Source: Periplaneta americana
Lineage: Eukaryota > Arthropoda > Insecta > Blattodea > Blattidae
DNA length: 64,000 nucleotides
Reading direction: 5' to 3'
NCBI RefSeq assembly: GCF_040183065.1
Contig: NC_091121.1
Span: 37,361,287-37,425,286 of the forward strand
Of this stretch, positions 53,817-64,000 are shown in pieces. The notes beneath the pieces were generated by a model. It had not been told where the DNA came from, did not search any database, and saw nothing but the letters and a program-made list of their open reading frames with translations. A program made the translations under genes and the position numbers. Each line of letters opens with the position of its first letter. Within the stretch, counting starts at the first letter, position 1.

Positions 53817-55303
53817 CACTCAGGGACAAAAAAAACCGGACACTTCTATATTTGCTTGTATTTTGTTGCTAATTATTTCAAAATGAAACAAAACCCATTT
53901 AAACAAAATAATGTTTCATTTAGCACCTTATACGACAACATTTGAAAAAAAAAATCTCTGATGAGAAAATTTACAAAAAATTACAAAGGGCGTATAACTA
54001 TAGCATCGTTTGGTCTGTTTTTTTTTCATTTTATGGTGCCTTAAACATTAAAAACTCTTTTTAGTAACGGGTATTACCCCCTCTGGCTTGAATAACTGGA
54101 TCCATACGTCTTGGCATGCTCTCAATTTGGTTAGCAATGTCTTCTTGAGGAATAAGTTCCCATTCTTCGCCAAGTGCTCGCCTCAACTCTTGTAACGATT
54201 CTGGTCTCGGTCGTCTATTCTTAACACGCCGTCCCAGCATGTCCCACACGTGTTCAATTGGGTTCATGTCTGGACTCCTTGCTGGCCATGGAAGAACATG
54301 GATTCCCACTTAATGGAGATAATCTCCGACCGCATGGGCAATATGCGGCCGTGCATTATCATGCATTAAAACAAAATTATCGCCTACAAATTGGCCAAAT
54401 GCCACAACATGATCAGCCAAACATTCATTTATATACCTATCAGCTGTTAGTCTTCCATTTTCAACAAAAATCAACTCTGTCCGAACATACGTACACACTC
54501 CTGCCCAAACCATCACTCCACCACCTCCATACGGCATATTTTCGGAAATGCAACACTGTGAAAATTGTTCTCCCCTCCTTCTCCAAACTCTTTCACGTCC
54601 ATCAGGTGAGCACAGATTGAAACGGGACTCATCGGTGAACAGAACACAGCTCCACTGTCCATTTCTCCAATCCCTGTGATCATTTGCAAAACGCAGTCGT
54701 TCAACTCGATGCATCCTGAGAAGTCTGGGACCAGTTGCAGGTCTACTTGATATCAGTCCACTTGCTTTCAAACTCCTTCTAACTGTTTTGTCCGAAATTA
54801 GGCGTCCAAGCATTTTAACAAATTGTTGGGCTACACTAGTAGCTAGCAGGTTGCGCTCCCTAAGAACTCTTAACACCATATACCTGTCTTCATTTGGATT
54901 TGTAGCTCTTGTGCTTCTAGCCATATTCATAACATTTGCAATGTATCGTACACTGCGTCCATCATCGTAAAGGGCTACAGCTCGAGCCACATCTTCAGGT
55001 CGCATCTTGTTTTAAGACAAATGTTACAACCCCGCTTAAACTCAGAAAATGTAAAAATAAAGAAATAACGAATGATAATGATAATGGAGCACAAAATGGT
55101 TGAGACAAAACTGTTATAGTGAGGCTCCGAAAGCAAAATTGGAATATTTGGTTGTAATGGCTTGTTTATAAAACAAAAAACAATCAACAATGTATACTTG
55201 TCTCCATAACAAGAGATGGCTACCATAATATTGTATGAGAAGATAATGTTTTGCAAAATACCAGCAAATATTAAAGTGTCCGGTTTTTTTTTGTCCCTGA
55301 GTG
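53817..55303 (-). mobile_element. Tc1-like (DD34E) transposon, 1487 bp
   Basis: TIRs CACTCAGGGACAAAAAAAAC...ATATTTGC of about 38 bp at both ends, TA on each side (53815-53816, 55304-55305). Encodes one transposase frame on the minus strand with a single internal stop and an internal deletion. Confidence 0.92.
54061..55005 (-). pseudogene. Tc1 transposase (DD34E), one stop and one in-frame deletion
   Basis: MRPEDVARAVALYDDGRSVR then YIANVMNMARST is the first helix-turn-helix. RATNPNEDRYMVLRVLRERN and VAQQFVKMLGRLISDKTVRR form the second DNA-binding part. About 25-30 residues normally linking them appear to be missing at MARST/RATNPNED. Catalytic blocks: CVLFTDESRFNL, VLMHDNARPH and SPDMNPIEHVWD, with 34 residues between the second Asp and the Glu. 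A TAA at 54310-54312 interrupts after VGDYLH, and the frame continues directly with VGIHVLPWPARSPD to the normal end (ARGGNTRY). One base change would account for the stop. Confidence 0.9.
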
Positions 55304-55770
55304 TATTATCCTCCCATCTACGTCTCGGCCTCCCCAAAGGTTTTTCTCCCTCCGGCCTCCCATCTAACACTCTATATGCATTTCATAATTCGCCCATACG
55401 TGCTACATGCCCTTCACAACTCAAACGTCTAGATTTAATATTCCTAATTATGTTAGGTGAAGAATACAATGAGTGTAGTTCTGCGTTGTGTAACTTTCTT
55501 CAGTCTACTTTAACTTCACCCCCCTTAGCCCCAAATATTTTCATAAGCAACTTATTCTCAAACACCCTTAACCTCTGTTCCTCTCTCAAAGTGGGAGTCC
55601 AAGTTTAATAACCATACAGAACAACCGGTAATATAACTGTTTTATAAATTCTAACTTTATTTTTTTTTTTACAGCAGACTATATAACAAAAGCTTCTCAA
55701 CTGAATAATAACAGGCATTTACTATATTTATTCTGCGTTTAATTTCCTCCCGAGTGTCATTCATATTTGA

Positions 55771-56015
55771 AGAGTCCACTGCAAGAATGATTGATGTCAC
55801 TTTCTTGTCAAAAATGAACCAAGACTGTCAATGCATAGCTTAAGACATATAGAATGTACATAGAGATTTATATGGCATTAACACTGATAGTCATTGTCCA
55901 GTAATGATCGGAAAATCACAGGTAAGCTTTGAGCGCTAAGCATTTCCAACTTTCAATTGCTTCTCCTGCAAAATGTATTCCAAATGATATCCATCATTCT
56001 TGCAGTGGACTCTTC
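55771..56015. mobile_element. MITE with about 23-bp TIRs inside the LINE
   Basis: AGAGTCCACTGCAAGAATGAT at left and ATCATTCTTGCAGTGGACTC at right. ATTTGA at 55765-55770 and 56016-56021 is the probable TSD. 245 bp. The short plus-strand frame at 55957-56229 is not a gene. Confidence 0.85.
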
Positions 56016-56155
56016 ATTTGATACTGTTGCTTCAAGATATTTGAATTTTTCCACCTCTTCAAAGGAAAAATTTCCAATTTTTATATTTCCATTTCGTACA
56101 ATATTCTGGTCGCGAGACATTAATCTTATACTTTGTCTTTTCGGGGTTTATTTCC

Positions 56156-56410
56156 AAACTTCCTATGACCATGGTCTTCGTCTTGTTTGCATTTATCTTC
56201 ATCCCATACTGCTTACAGTTGTCATTTAGCTCCAGTAGCATATCCCTTAGTATTGCTTCCTCTTCTGCTAACAACGCCATATCTTCAACAAATCGCAAAT
56301 ATTTTATTCTTCTTCCGCCTACTATTGCTCCTCCAATGTTCTGAAAACAGTTCTTCACTAAATCTTCCAAGCAGATGTTGAACACTAGAGTCAATTTAAT
56401 TACAGACAAC
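56156..56410 (-). pseudogene. Family-2 LINE RT fragment fused to family-1 sequence
   Basis: Reads FNICLEDLVKNCFQNIGGAI then VGGRRIKYLRFVEDMALLAE, YGMKINANKTKTMVIG, and then passes in frame into family-1 sequence SLEINPEKTKYKI. FVED stands at the catalytic YADD/FADD position, so one aspartate is lost. The junction falls at equivalent points of the two RTs (KTKTMV.G / NPEKTKYMI). Confidence 0.72.
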
Positions 56411-57339
56411 TTGGGAAAGGAGATTTTAGACGGCGGAAGAAGTGATGGAGGTTTGAGTTTTCAACATGAAAAGCAAAGGGACATGAGATCTAACCCGTGA
56501 TTGCTTATGATAGTTCAGATGTTGATGTTGACGATGACGATGACGTTGACGATGACGATGTTGATAACAAGGATAGAGTGACAGTGCAAATAAATATATT
56601 CGAATTATTGGTACAGAGAATGTACATATTTTAGCATTTTTATATTGAAATAACACTTTCATGAAACTTTTCATGTTTTCTATAGAAAGAAAAATTTTTG
56701 CTCTCCCTGAAGGTTTTGTGTTATGAACATTTCTGTTGCATATATGGAGAATTGTATTCGGAGAAGAATGTAAGTCATTTTTTTTCTCGTCCTGTTTCAT
56801 TCTTCGGTGCTTTCTCTGATGACAGAGAATTTCCAACTTCCCCTGTACGAAGCAGAGACATAATACACTATTTCCTGATATTGGTATCACCTCACACTCT
56901 TTGGCATGAGACGAAGAAAGGGCGGACATCCTTATCTTTCCTTTACATTCCGTTACTTCTCTCTTCATAATCCACACGCCCAACAATAGGAGCCCAAGAA
57001 GCTCAAGTTGATACTTCCTTCCTACTGTATGGATATTTATGCGATACTGAAAAACGATTCAGACAAACATAAACGAAAACGATTTTCTGCACAAACAAAT
57101 GTATACCTATTTGTTATGGAAATTGATTCACTATATTAGTTCAATTCGCTTTCTAAGTGAAAGTGAGTAATATCTGTTTTTTTCGAATCACAATTTATTA
57201 CATTCCAAATACATGCTCCATGTCTTTACTTTTCAAATAATTACATCACTACTCGCCTATATCCCTTCAATTTTTACACTCACTTTACACCACCAATTCT
57301 ATATCCAATCTTCCGTAATTTCTTCTACTTCTTTAATTA
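56411..57339. other. Unassigned region with a (GATGAC)n-like minisatellite
   Basis: 56517-56566 is a GATGTT/GATGAC array. Frames on both strands over 56426-56986 have no recognisable domain. Confidence 0.45.
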
Positions 57340-57894
57340 CTTAATTCTCTTCCTTTATTACTGATTTGCATGTCTCCCCATCTATTATTTCTTCCATTTC
57401 TAAGCTTCCTTTTATCTATTCTGTCTTCTTTTTCCGTACTTTTTCCACTCCATAAGTTACTTCTTTTCTCCTGCCTTCATTTTCTTTATAGCTCCTCCCC
57501 ATATACTAATGTCATTTCAATTTTTATTAATCTACATTTTCCTCCAATTTTATTGTGTCTCCTGTCAATACCTTTACTGTTTTATCTTATCTTTCCTTCT
57601 CTATTTCTGCACCTATTCCTTCTCTTAACTTTCTTCCTTATCCCATACTGTTACTTTATATTTTATTACTCTACTTCCACAATTATTACTTATCCTGATC
57701 TATGCTTTTGCCTTCTCCTGTTACTTCATTTTACATTCATCGCCTAGTTTATTCTCTTATTATTCCTAGTGATTCTTTTATATTTCTCCTCTTGTTATTT
57801 CCATTTTCATTAATCCCTTGTTTGTTCTCCAATTACTCATGAACATTCTTCTATTTCTCCTCCTATTACTTCCCTTTTCATTAATCCCTTGTTT

Positions 57895-57999
57895 TTGCTG
57901 CTGCTGCTGCTGCCGCTGCCGCTGCCGCTGCCGCTGCCGCTGCCGCTGCCGCTACCGCTACCACTACCACTACCACTACCACTACCACTACCACTACCA

Positions 58000-58031
<32 letters not shown>

Positions 58032-58032
58032 T
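57895..58032. repeat. Compound microsatellite (CTG)n-(CTGCCG)n-(CTACCA)n-(CTA)n
   Basis: Within the minisatellite block, trinucleotide and hexanucleotide arrays grade into each other. Confidence 0.95.
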
Positions 58033-59136
58033 AGTTTCATATTTCTCCTCCTATTACTTCCTTTTTCTTTAATCCCTTGTTTGTTCTCCTATTACTCGTG
58101 AACCTTCTTCTATTTCTCCTCATATTACTTCCTTTTTCATTAATCCCTTTGTTCTCATACTACTACTACTATTTACTTACTTACTTTCATATTTCTCCTC
58201 CTATTACATCCTTTTTCATTAATCCCTTGTTTGTTCTCCTATTACTCCTGATCCTTCTTCTATTTCTCCTCCTATTACTTCCATTTTCATTAATCTGTTG
58301 TTTGTTCTCCTATTAGTCCTGGACCTTCTTCTATTTCTCCTCCTATTACTTCCTTTTTCATTAATCCCATGTTTGTTCTCCTATTACTCCTGATCCTTCT
58401 TCTATTTCTCGTCCTATTACTTCCATTTTCATTAATCTGTTGTTTGTTTTCCTATTAGTCCTGGACCTTCTTCTATTTCTCCTCCTATTACTTCCTTTTT
58501 CATTAATCCCTTGTTTGTTCTCCTATTACTCCTGAACCTCCTTCTATTTATCCTCCTATTACTTCCTTTTTCATTAATCCCTTTTTTGTTCTCTTGCTAC
58601 TACTTATTTACTTCCCTATTTCCCCTCCTGTTACTTCCTTTTTCATTAATGACTTTGTTTATTCTCTTACATATTATTACTCGTGAATTCGTCTTCTATT
58701 TATCCTCCTGTAACTTCCTTTTCAATTAATCATCTTGTTCATTCTCCCATTACTCTTCTCCTTCTGTTACTTCCTTTTTCATTAATAACCTTTTTTGTTC
58801 TGTTATTATTCTTGATCCCACTTCTACTTCTCTTGTTATTTCCTTTCTTACTAATCGCCTTGTTCTTCCTCTTATTATTCCTTCTTCTTCTTTTTCTCCT
58901 CCTTTTACTTCCTTTTTAAGATCACTGGATAGTTAGAGATCTGCTTAGAATGTTTCATACTTAAAATAATTTAAACCTTTGTAATTTTAATAATAATTAT
59001 TAAAGATAAATAATTGTATCTTTATCACAAAATAAATCAATTTAAGAATTATTTCATGTTTATAGGAAGCAATATTTTTTTTTTCTTTTTAATTTTTGAG
59101 TAGCTGAAATATGATTTTCTTTCTTCTTTTCTCTCT

Positions 59137-59142
<6 letters not shown>

Positions 59143-59201
<59 letters not shown>
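59143..59201. repeat. (TA)n microsatellite
   Basis: About 58 bp TA array followed by a T run. Confidence 0.97.
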
Positions 59202-59210
<9 letters not shown>

Positions 59211-60090
59211 TTTTTGAGCAATTTTCTCAGATACTATCTGTATCTGTTCTACGTAAAATTTGTATATGTTTTGGTAAACAACATTTCTGATAATTTGAAC
59301 CTAAAATTTTATCAAATAGACATATTTTAGTTGAAGGAAAAAATAATTATATCTTGTTCTCGAATCGTTATGTTTTCGAAATAAAAATGATAATTTTAAA
59401 ATGAAAATTAAGTAATATTGACTTAAAATTTTAGCTTCAAATTGTATAATTTATTTTTGAGAATGTACAGTACAATAAAAGTTTCATTAACTTATATGAA
59501 TCTTAATTAGTTACTGAGAAAAGCAAACCTAAATATTTGCGAACAAAAATAATCTGAATTCAGACCCTGAATTTCTTAAAACAAATATACCTGTGAAAAA
59601 TATTGCTTATATATGCATTAAATGACTCTTGTATTGTTTTATGTTGTTTAAAGTTTCAAACTACATTTACTAGTATTAAAATACGAAGGTTTAAAGTATT
59701 ATAATTTACAATCGCTCGAAGCAGGCCTCTACCTAGTGATCTTAATAAAATTATTCCAGTTTCTGAACCTTCTTTCATTTATGCTCCTGTATTTTCTTTT
59801 CCCATTACTTTTATCGTTTCTTTTTTTGTTTCTCCTTTGGTCCTTCTTTCATTACTGCTCCTGATCCATTTTATAATGCCTCCTGCTATTTGCTCTTCTA
59901 TTACACCTTCTATTTCTCCTCCTATTATTCTTCTGATTCTTCTTTTATTTCCCCTCGTCATAGTTCTCACAAATCCCCTTGCTATTTCTTTTTCCCCTCC
60001 TGTTCTTTCTGTTATTATTCCACATGAGACTTTTGTTATTTTTCTCCTGTTTCTTGTGCCCTTTTCTTTTATAGATCCTCCTGTTTCTTC

Positions 60091-60769
60091 CTCTTGTAAA
60101 ATATATCGTGTTCCCTGGAAGTTGTAGGTTTTTCTATTTCTTTAGGGGTTATCTAACGTTGCTTGAAACACTTAGATTAATTAATTTGGCTCACTGTTCG
60201 CCCCATCCTTGGGAATTATACCCCCAGGTGTACAAGAGAATTTCCCATGGTATATTATGTTGTGTCTGACTCCTTTCAGCATAAACACTGATGCAGAATA
60301 AGTGAAGACATTCTTTTTCTTCTGATTATATACAAGTAGTATCATGTGACTTATAGGTATCGATTGAGGCGACACTGACCTATCAGTATTCCTGTCACCA
60401 AGCATAAGACCTTTCTATTATTAACCCTCCAGTACTCGCGCGGCATACATTTGTATTCCACTGCTGATTATTACGTCTTCACATCTCTGCTTTCAATGGT
60501 GAAATTTTCAGTACCTTCCTATTACAGATTAGCACTAATGTCTAAAGTGTTTGAATGTATTTGTAACTTTTTTCTCTGTAGCAATATATATTTTTAGAGT
60601 GTATGTTACAAATGAAATCAGCGCTAGTACTAACACCAGAGAGAATACAAAAGCATATTTTCAATTTATTTATATGTAATTAATTTGATTTATTCCCATA
60701 AGCCGTTCATAAGACATTTTTACAGGTTTTTTTTTTATTGTTTCAGTGATTATTTTATCCTGCAATTTA
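60091..60769. other. Unassigned spacer
   Basis: No supported feature. Confidence 0.4.
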
Positions 60770-61004
60770 GGGTAAAGATTGGTATTATTGTGACACTAAT
60801 AATATGAAAGTACTTTCTGAGAATTTTTTTACAATTTTACTGAGCGAGAGAAGAACCGGTTTTGTGCAGGAACTTGTCCACGAACATTCCCTTAATACAT
60901 TGACGGAAAAAACCGATCTTCCTCTCGCTCAGCAAAATTATAAAAAATTCTCAAAAATAACTATCATAATATTATTAGTATCAGAATATTACCAACTTTT
61001 ACCC
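60770..61004. repeat. Palindromic element, about 95-bp arms
   Basis: GGGTAAAGATTGGTATTATT...CTGAGCGAGAG..GA.CGGTTTT at left is matched by its inverted copy at right (AAACCGATCTTCCTCTCGCT...AATATTACCAACTTTTACCC). Arms about 80-85% identical; centre about 40 bp. The 77-codon frame at 60804-61037 lies within and is not a gene. Confidence 0.82.
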
Positions 61005-61079
61005 AAAATGATTACGTCGACATATTTTATAATATAGAACAATGACTTCTCAAACAAAACAGACATGAACATGAACCCA

Positions 61080-61286
61080 ATAGTGACTTAAATTTTAGGA
61101 GTAGGAGATAACTCTAGAGTGTATGGAATTCTCTACCTCAGAAGATTAGGGGCTGCCAGACAATAACCACTTTCAAGAACAGGCTAAACGATTTCTTACG
61201 GGCGCAGTCAAATTGAAGTTATAATTGTGATCGAGTTTAATAATTTAATTTAATTTAGGTATGACTATCATTACTACTACTACTAC

Positions 61287-61358
<72 letters not shown>

Positions 61359-61600
61359 ATAATTATTTTATTGGTGTTGTGAATATGAAAAGAATTGTCA
61401 TTGTATTATATTAATTATGTATTATATTGTCTTGTATTGTAGTATTGTATTGCTTTGTATTGTATTGTATTAATTATGTTATATTCATAGCATTGTAATA
61501 ATTTTCTATCATACTGGTTGAGTGGAAGAGAAGGCCGAATGGCCTTAACTCTGCCAGTTAAAATAAACCATTATTATTATTATTATTATTATTATAACGA
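61080..61600 (+). mobile_element. CR1/Jockey-like LINE 3' end with hairpin and microsatellites
   Basis: Around 61115-61205 the plus strand reads VWNSLPQKIRGCQTITTFKN then RLNDFL, the C-terminal block seen as LWNSLPASIRDC...FKRKL in the LINE at 1507-3734. After it come an ACT/ATT array (61272-61358) and then the two-stem hairpin: ACTGG (61513-61517)/CCAGT (61554-61558) outside, AAGGCC (61531-61536)-GAAT-GGCCTT (61541-61546) inside. It ends TAAAATAAACCATT and an ATT array (61571-61595). This ties the hairpin family to RT-bearing elements. Confidence 0.8.
61283..61358. repeat. (ATT)n microsatellite
   Basis: About 75 bp ATT array, preceded by ACT repeats. Confidence 0.95.
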
Positions 61601-61771
61601 ACAATTAACTCAATATTATAACCACAATAGAGTTTTTAATTACATTATTTACATCATAATACCAATAATTATATTATATTGACATCACTGATTTAAATAT
61701 TAAAGTTAAAATAGAGTTACACTGTTGTACCACAAACAGTTTAATAGAATCAGTAGTTACTATTATATATA

Positions 61772-62347
61772 CAGAGTGATTCATGAAGATTGTGCAATAC
61801 TCTAGGATGTGATTCCTGGCATCATTCTGATGAAAAAAGAGCATATAAACATGTGTCTTTTTTAAATTGAGTTACGCCCTCTTGATTGTTAAACATAAAA
61901 GTAAATATTAAGAAGGTTTAAGCATTTAAATTATTTACAACAATGGTACTGGGTGTATTATAAATTCGTTAAAAAACATTCACGTTACTACACATCTGAA
62001 AAATCTGATTTAAAGCCGGTTTTCAAAGACTCAACTTTGTGCAGCAATATAGCTGCATTCCCTGACTTTAGTTGTTCGAATGCTAGGTAGATATGTTGTA
62101 CCGGTTTTGAGTTATCTCTAACCGTGACCCTGATGTCACGAGATTTTGTTTCGCTGCTATCAGCTGTACTGTAAAACATACAGCTCCAGACGTCCAGATA
62201 GAGAGAAGTTCACAAGAATGCGTGTTACGGAAGAAACAAAAGTGATTTTATCCGAAAATGGGACACATGTATATTTGAACATTTTTCATCAGAATGATGT
62301 CAGAAATCACATCCTAGAGTATTTCACAATCTTCGTGAATCACCCTG
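61772..62347. mobile_element. Mariner-like TIR element, 576 bp, about 90-bp TIRs
   Basis: CAGAGTGATTCATGAAGATT...ACATGTGTC at left, inverted at right as GACACATGT...AATCTTCGTGAATCACCCTG, with TA on both sides (61770-61771, 62348-62349). No transposase motif in the interior; the frame at 61988-62179 has no recognisable domain. CAGGGTGATT-type ends are common among insect mariner derivatives. Confidence 0.82.
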
Positions 62348-62349
62348 TA

Positions 62350-63384
62350 TATGTGTATATAAATTATGTGTATGTGTGTGTGTGTAGTGTAAAATTGCCT
62401 ATTCATAAGTGTAAAAGAATAAATAATTGATTATTAAAGAAAGAGAGATGGATTACTATGTAATCAGCGCGAGTTCTGGTGTCACAAATTATGGCCCGAA
62501 CACTGGAGGGTTAATTTATAAATTAATTAATTAATTCAGATCGTGTGCACCGCTGTAATTTGGAAGATGCATTAAAGAAAGTTCAATCTACTCGTTTAAT
62601 AGATATTTGCGCAGACTGTACCTTTCGTGTAAAAGAAACTTTCGACACGGAAGTTTACGCGCATTTTGAATCAGGACTTCAAAGTCGTTGAACTATAATT
62701 CCACAAAAACACAAATTTGCTACGACACACATCAAATCAGTATTATAAATCACCTGCGCGTCTATATATGCAACGCGTGAAGGATGAATAAAACGCAATA
62801 TTTGTTAACATTTACGTGTTCGGGTGGTATTGAATGGTACGTTCCATTAGAGCCAGGTGAAGCTGCTTTGTTAAGCAATCAATCACAAGGTGAATGGCGA
62901 AGTTGATGCCTCTAAATAATACCCGCACAAAGGATCCAGAACTAGAGTGATAAGATGTGCCACAAACAAGGCAACAAACCGCACGTGTCCATTAAAACAT
63001 GATACATTATGGGAACGCCATCGATAATGGTAGATAACTCCCACATTATCTGAAACTTCCAACAACTTTTCACCACTGAAAAGATGACACAGATAATATC
63101 TATGAAATGGAAGGTTTCAAAGTCGATCCCAGGCAGGTGTAAGAGATATTTCCATTACTGAGTACAACATTTGTGGGTTCTATTAAGTACTTTAGCGTCC
63201 TACGACTAGGTGCATTGTAGTTGTAATATCGAGCAGTGTACTGTCAACAGATTTTTGAGAGGCTCTGTGATGGATTGGAATCCCACTCAAAACTGGATCG
63301 TAATTATTATCAATGTAATGTGCTGCATTGAATTAATTGTAAGAACTCCAAGGCAAACAATTTACATGTTTTTGAATAACAAAG
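62350..63384. other. Unassigned spacer
   Basis: A short (GT)n patch near 62370-62384 and a TTAA repeat near 62517-62535; nothing else recognised. Confidence 0.4.
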
Positions 63385-64000
63385 TAAAATTAAACGCAGA
63401 ATAAATATGGGAAATGCCTGTTATTATTCGGTTGAGAAGATTTTGTCATCTAGTCTGCTGTCAAAAAATCTGAAAGTTAGAATTTATAAAACAGTTATAT
63501 TACCGGTTGTTCTATATGGTTGAGAAGCTTGGACTCTCACTTTGAGAGAGGAACAGAAATTAAGGGTTATACAAATCTGGCTTTCAGATAGTAGCTCTCT
63601 GTAAAGCAGGTTTGAACAATTTCAAGGAAAAATTGTTCCGGGGGCCGGGTTGCGGTAAAAATTGTGACGGTGTCGTATATAGTTCCTGAGGTAGCTCAGT
63701 CGGTAGAGCGTTCGCGCGCTAAGCGAAGGGTCCCGGGATCGATACCCGGCCCCGGAACAATTTTTCCTTGAAATTATTCAGAAATTAAGGGTGTTTGAGA
63801 ATAAGGTTCTTAGGAAAATATTTGGGGCTAAGAGGGATGAAGTTACAGGAGAATGGAGAAAGTTACACAACGTAGAGCTACACGCATTGTATTCTTCCCT
63901 TACATAATTAGGAACATTAAATCCAGACGCTTGAGATGGGCACGGCATGTAGCACGTATGGGCGAATCCAGAAATGCATAAAGAGTGTTAGTTGGGAGGC
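63385..64000 (+). mobile_element. RTE-like LINE (family 1), split by a SINE, runs off the window
   Basis: Starts at AAATTAAACGCAGAATAAAT and carries [24 protein letters not shown], a TGA near 63521 (in place of the C of YGCE), then [12 protein letters not shown]. It resumes at 63779 after a SINE, with [19 protein letters not shown] and ends at the window edge in VLVGR. A frameshift lies near 63897 (TCTTCCCTTACATAATT). Confidence 0.9.
63568..63778 (+). mobile_element. tRNA-type SINE with snap-back 5' end, 14-bp TSD
   Basis: CAGAAATTAAGGGT flanks (63554-63567, 63779-63792). AATTTCAAGGAAAAATTGTT...CCGGGT at about 63627-63658 is the inverted copy of the 3' end ACCCGG...AACAATTTTTCCTTGAAATT. Between them lies a tRNA-like segment: A box TAGCTCAGTCGG, D arm GCTC/GAGC, anticodon arm TTCGC-GCGCTAA-GCGAA, T arm CCGGG-ATCGATA-CCCGG. 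The acceptor stem is poor, so it is not a working tRNA. Confidence 0.83.

Larger units (their letters stand above)
53704..56155 (-). mobile_element. RTE-like LINE (family 1), split by a Tc1 element and a MITE
   Basis: Three minus-strand segments (53704-53816, 55304-55770, 56022-56155) are consecutive in the LINE. The first two rejoin at CCATTTTAATATTATCC once the Tc1 element is removed. The second and third rejoin at ATTTGATACTG once the 245-bp MITE is removed. Several indels and stops; an old copy. At about 56155 it fuses to a family-2 LINE fragment. Confidence 0.87.
57340..60090. repeat. Pyrimidine-rich minisatellite block, about 71-bp unit, interrupted
   Basis: The core unit CTTCTATTTCTCCTCCTATTACTTCC...TTCATTAATCCCTTGTTTGT repeats at least eight times at about 70-71 bp spacing between 57780 and 58600 (for example GATCC at 58250 and 58391, GGACC at 58320 and 58461). 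It decays outward to 57340 and 58920. Related units reappear at 59760-60080. 58920-59760 is an AT-rich interruption. Many long Leu/Phe/Ser frames here are artefacts of the repeat. Confidence 0.85.

Noticed and set aside
57370..58919. Several long Leu/Phe/Ser-rich ORFs on both strands
   Set aside because: They are translations of the pyrimidine-rich minisatellite and compound microsatellites.
63676..63758. tRNA-like segment with A box TAGCTCAGTCGG
   Set aside because: Acceptor stem pairs poorly, U33 is C, and the segment lies inside a SINE with a 14-bp TSD.

Overview
This window looks like gene-poor, transposon-rich insect chromosomal DNA. I found no convincing host protein-coding gene. The organism is probably a large-genome insect. 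The dominant non-LTR retrotransposon family ends in (TAAG)n and carries the C-terminal blocks [10 protein letters not shown] and [13 protein letters not shown]. From recall, this family is very common in cockroaches (Blattodea, e.g. Periplaneta). That is inference; no search was run.

The main occupant is this RTE-like LINE, called 'family 1' here, with 13 recognisable copies. Two are long, nearly intact, 5'-truncated copies on opposite strands (4029-6015 minus, 8470-10219 plus). Three keep both the 5' leader and the 3' end but have lost different internal stretches (20800-21305, 32633-33768, 35492-36361). The rest are 3' fragments. Many copies are targets for younger insertions, so the window is largely a set of nested insertions with readable target-site duplications (TSDs).

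Region by region: 1-6740 is a nest of a SINE inside a CR1/Jockey-like LINE and a young family-1 copy, both inside an older family-1 copy. 7-17 kb holds a TA-flanked DNA transposon split by a young LINE, several palindromic repeats, a tRNA-type SINE and a hAT fragment. 18-23 kb has a decayed LINE split by a palindromic element and a Penelope-like (PLE) fragment, then an internally deleted family-1 copy and two hairpin-type LINE 3' ends. 24-28 kb is mostly unassigned, with a BED-finger hAT remnant and an 896-bp terminal-inverted-repeat (TIR) element. 29-34 kb has a foldback-type element about 3 kb long, with arms made of TGTCCATA repeats and a FLYWCH/MULE fragment inside, sitting within a second LINE family. 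It is followed by a LINE with a snap-back SINE insertion, a deleted DD41D mariner and a 3 x 252 bp tandem repeat. 35-42 kb has more LINE copies, a PLE copy, a solo LTR, a SINE and a 1.4-kb DD41D mariner. 43-49 kb has an L1-like LINE 3' end, palindromes and a decayed hAT element carrying a SINE. 52-57 kb has a second copy of the TA-flanked transposon and a LINE interrupted by a Tc1 element and a MITE. 57-60 kb is a pyrimidine-rich minisatellite of about 71 bp. 60-64 kb has further palindromic and TIR elements and a LINE copy holding another snap-back SINE.

The unexplained signals most worth following are: (1) five LINE 3' ends sharing a two-stem hairpin with covarying base pairs; (2) a recurring hammerhead-like motif (CTGANGAT-stem-loop-GAAAC) at six to seven sites, at least three of them in PLE sequence; (3) SINE copies that start with an inverted copy of their own 3' end; (4) the foldback element built from a short-repeat array.
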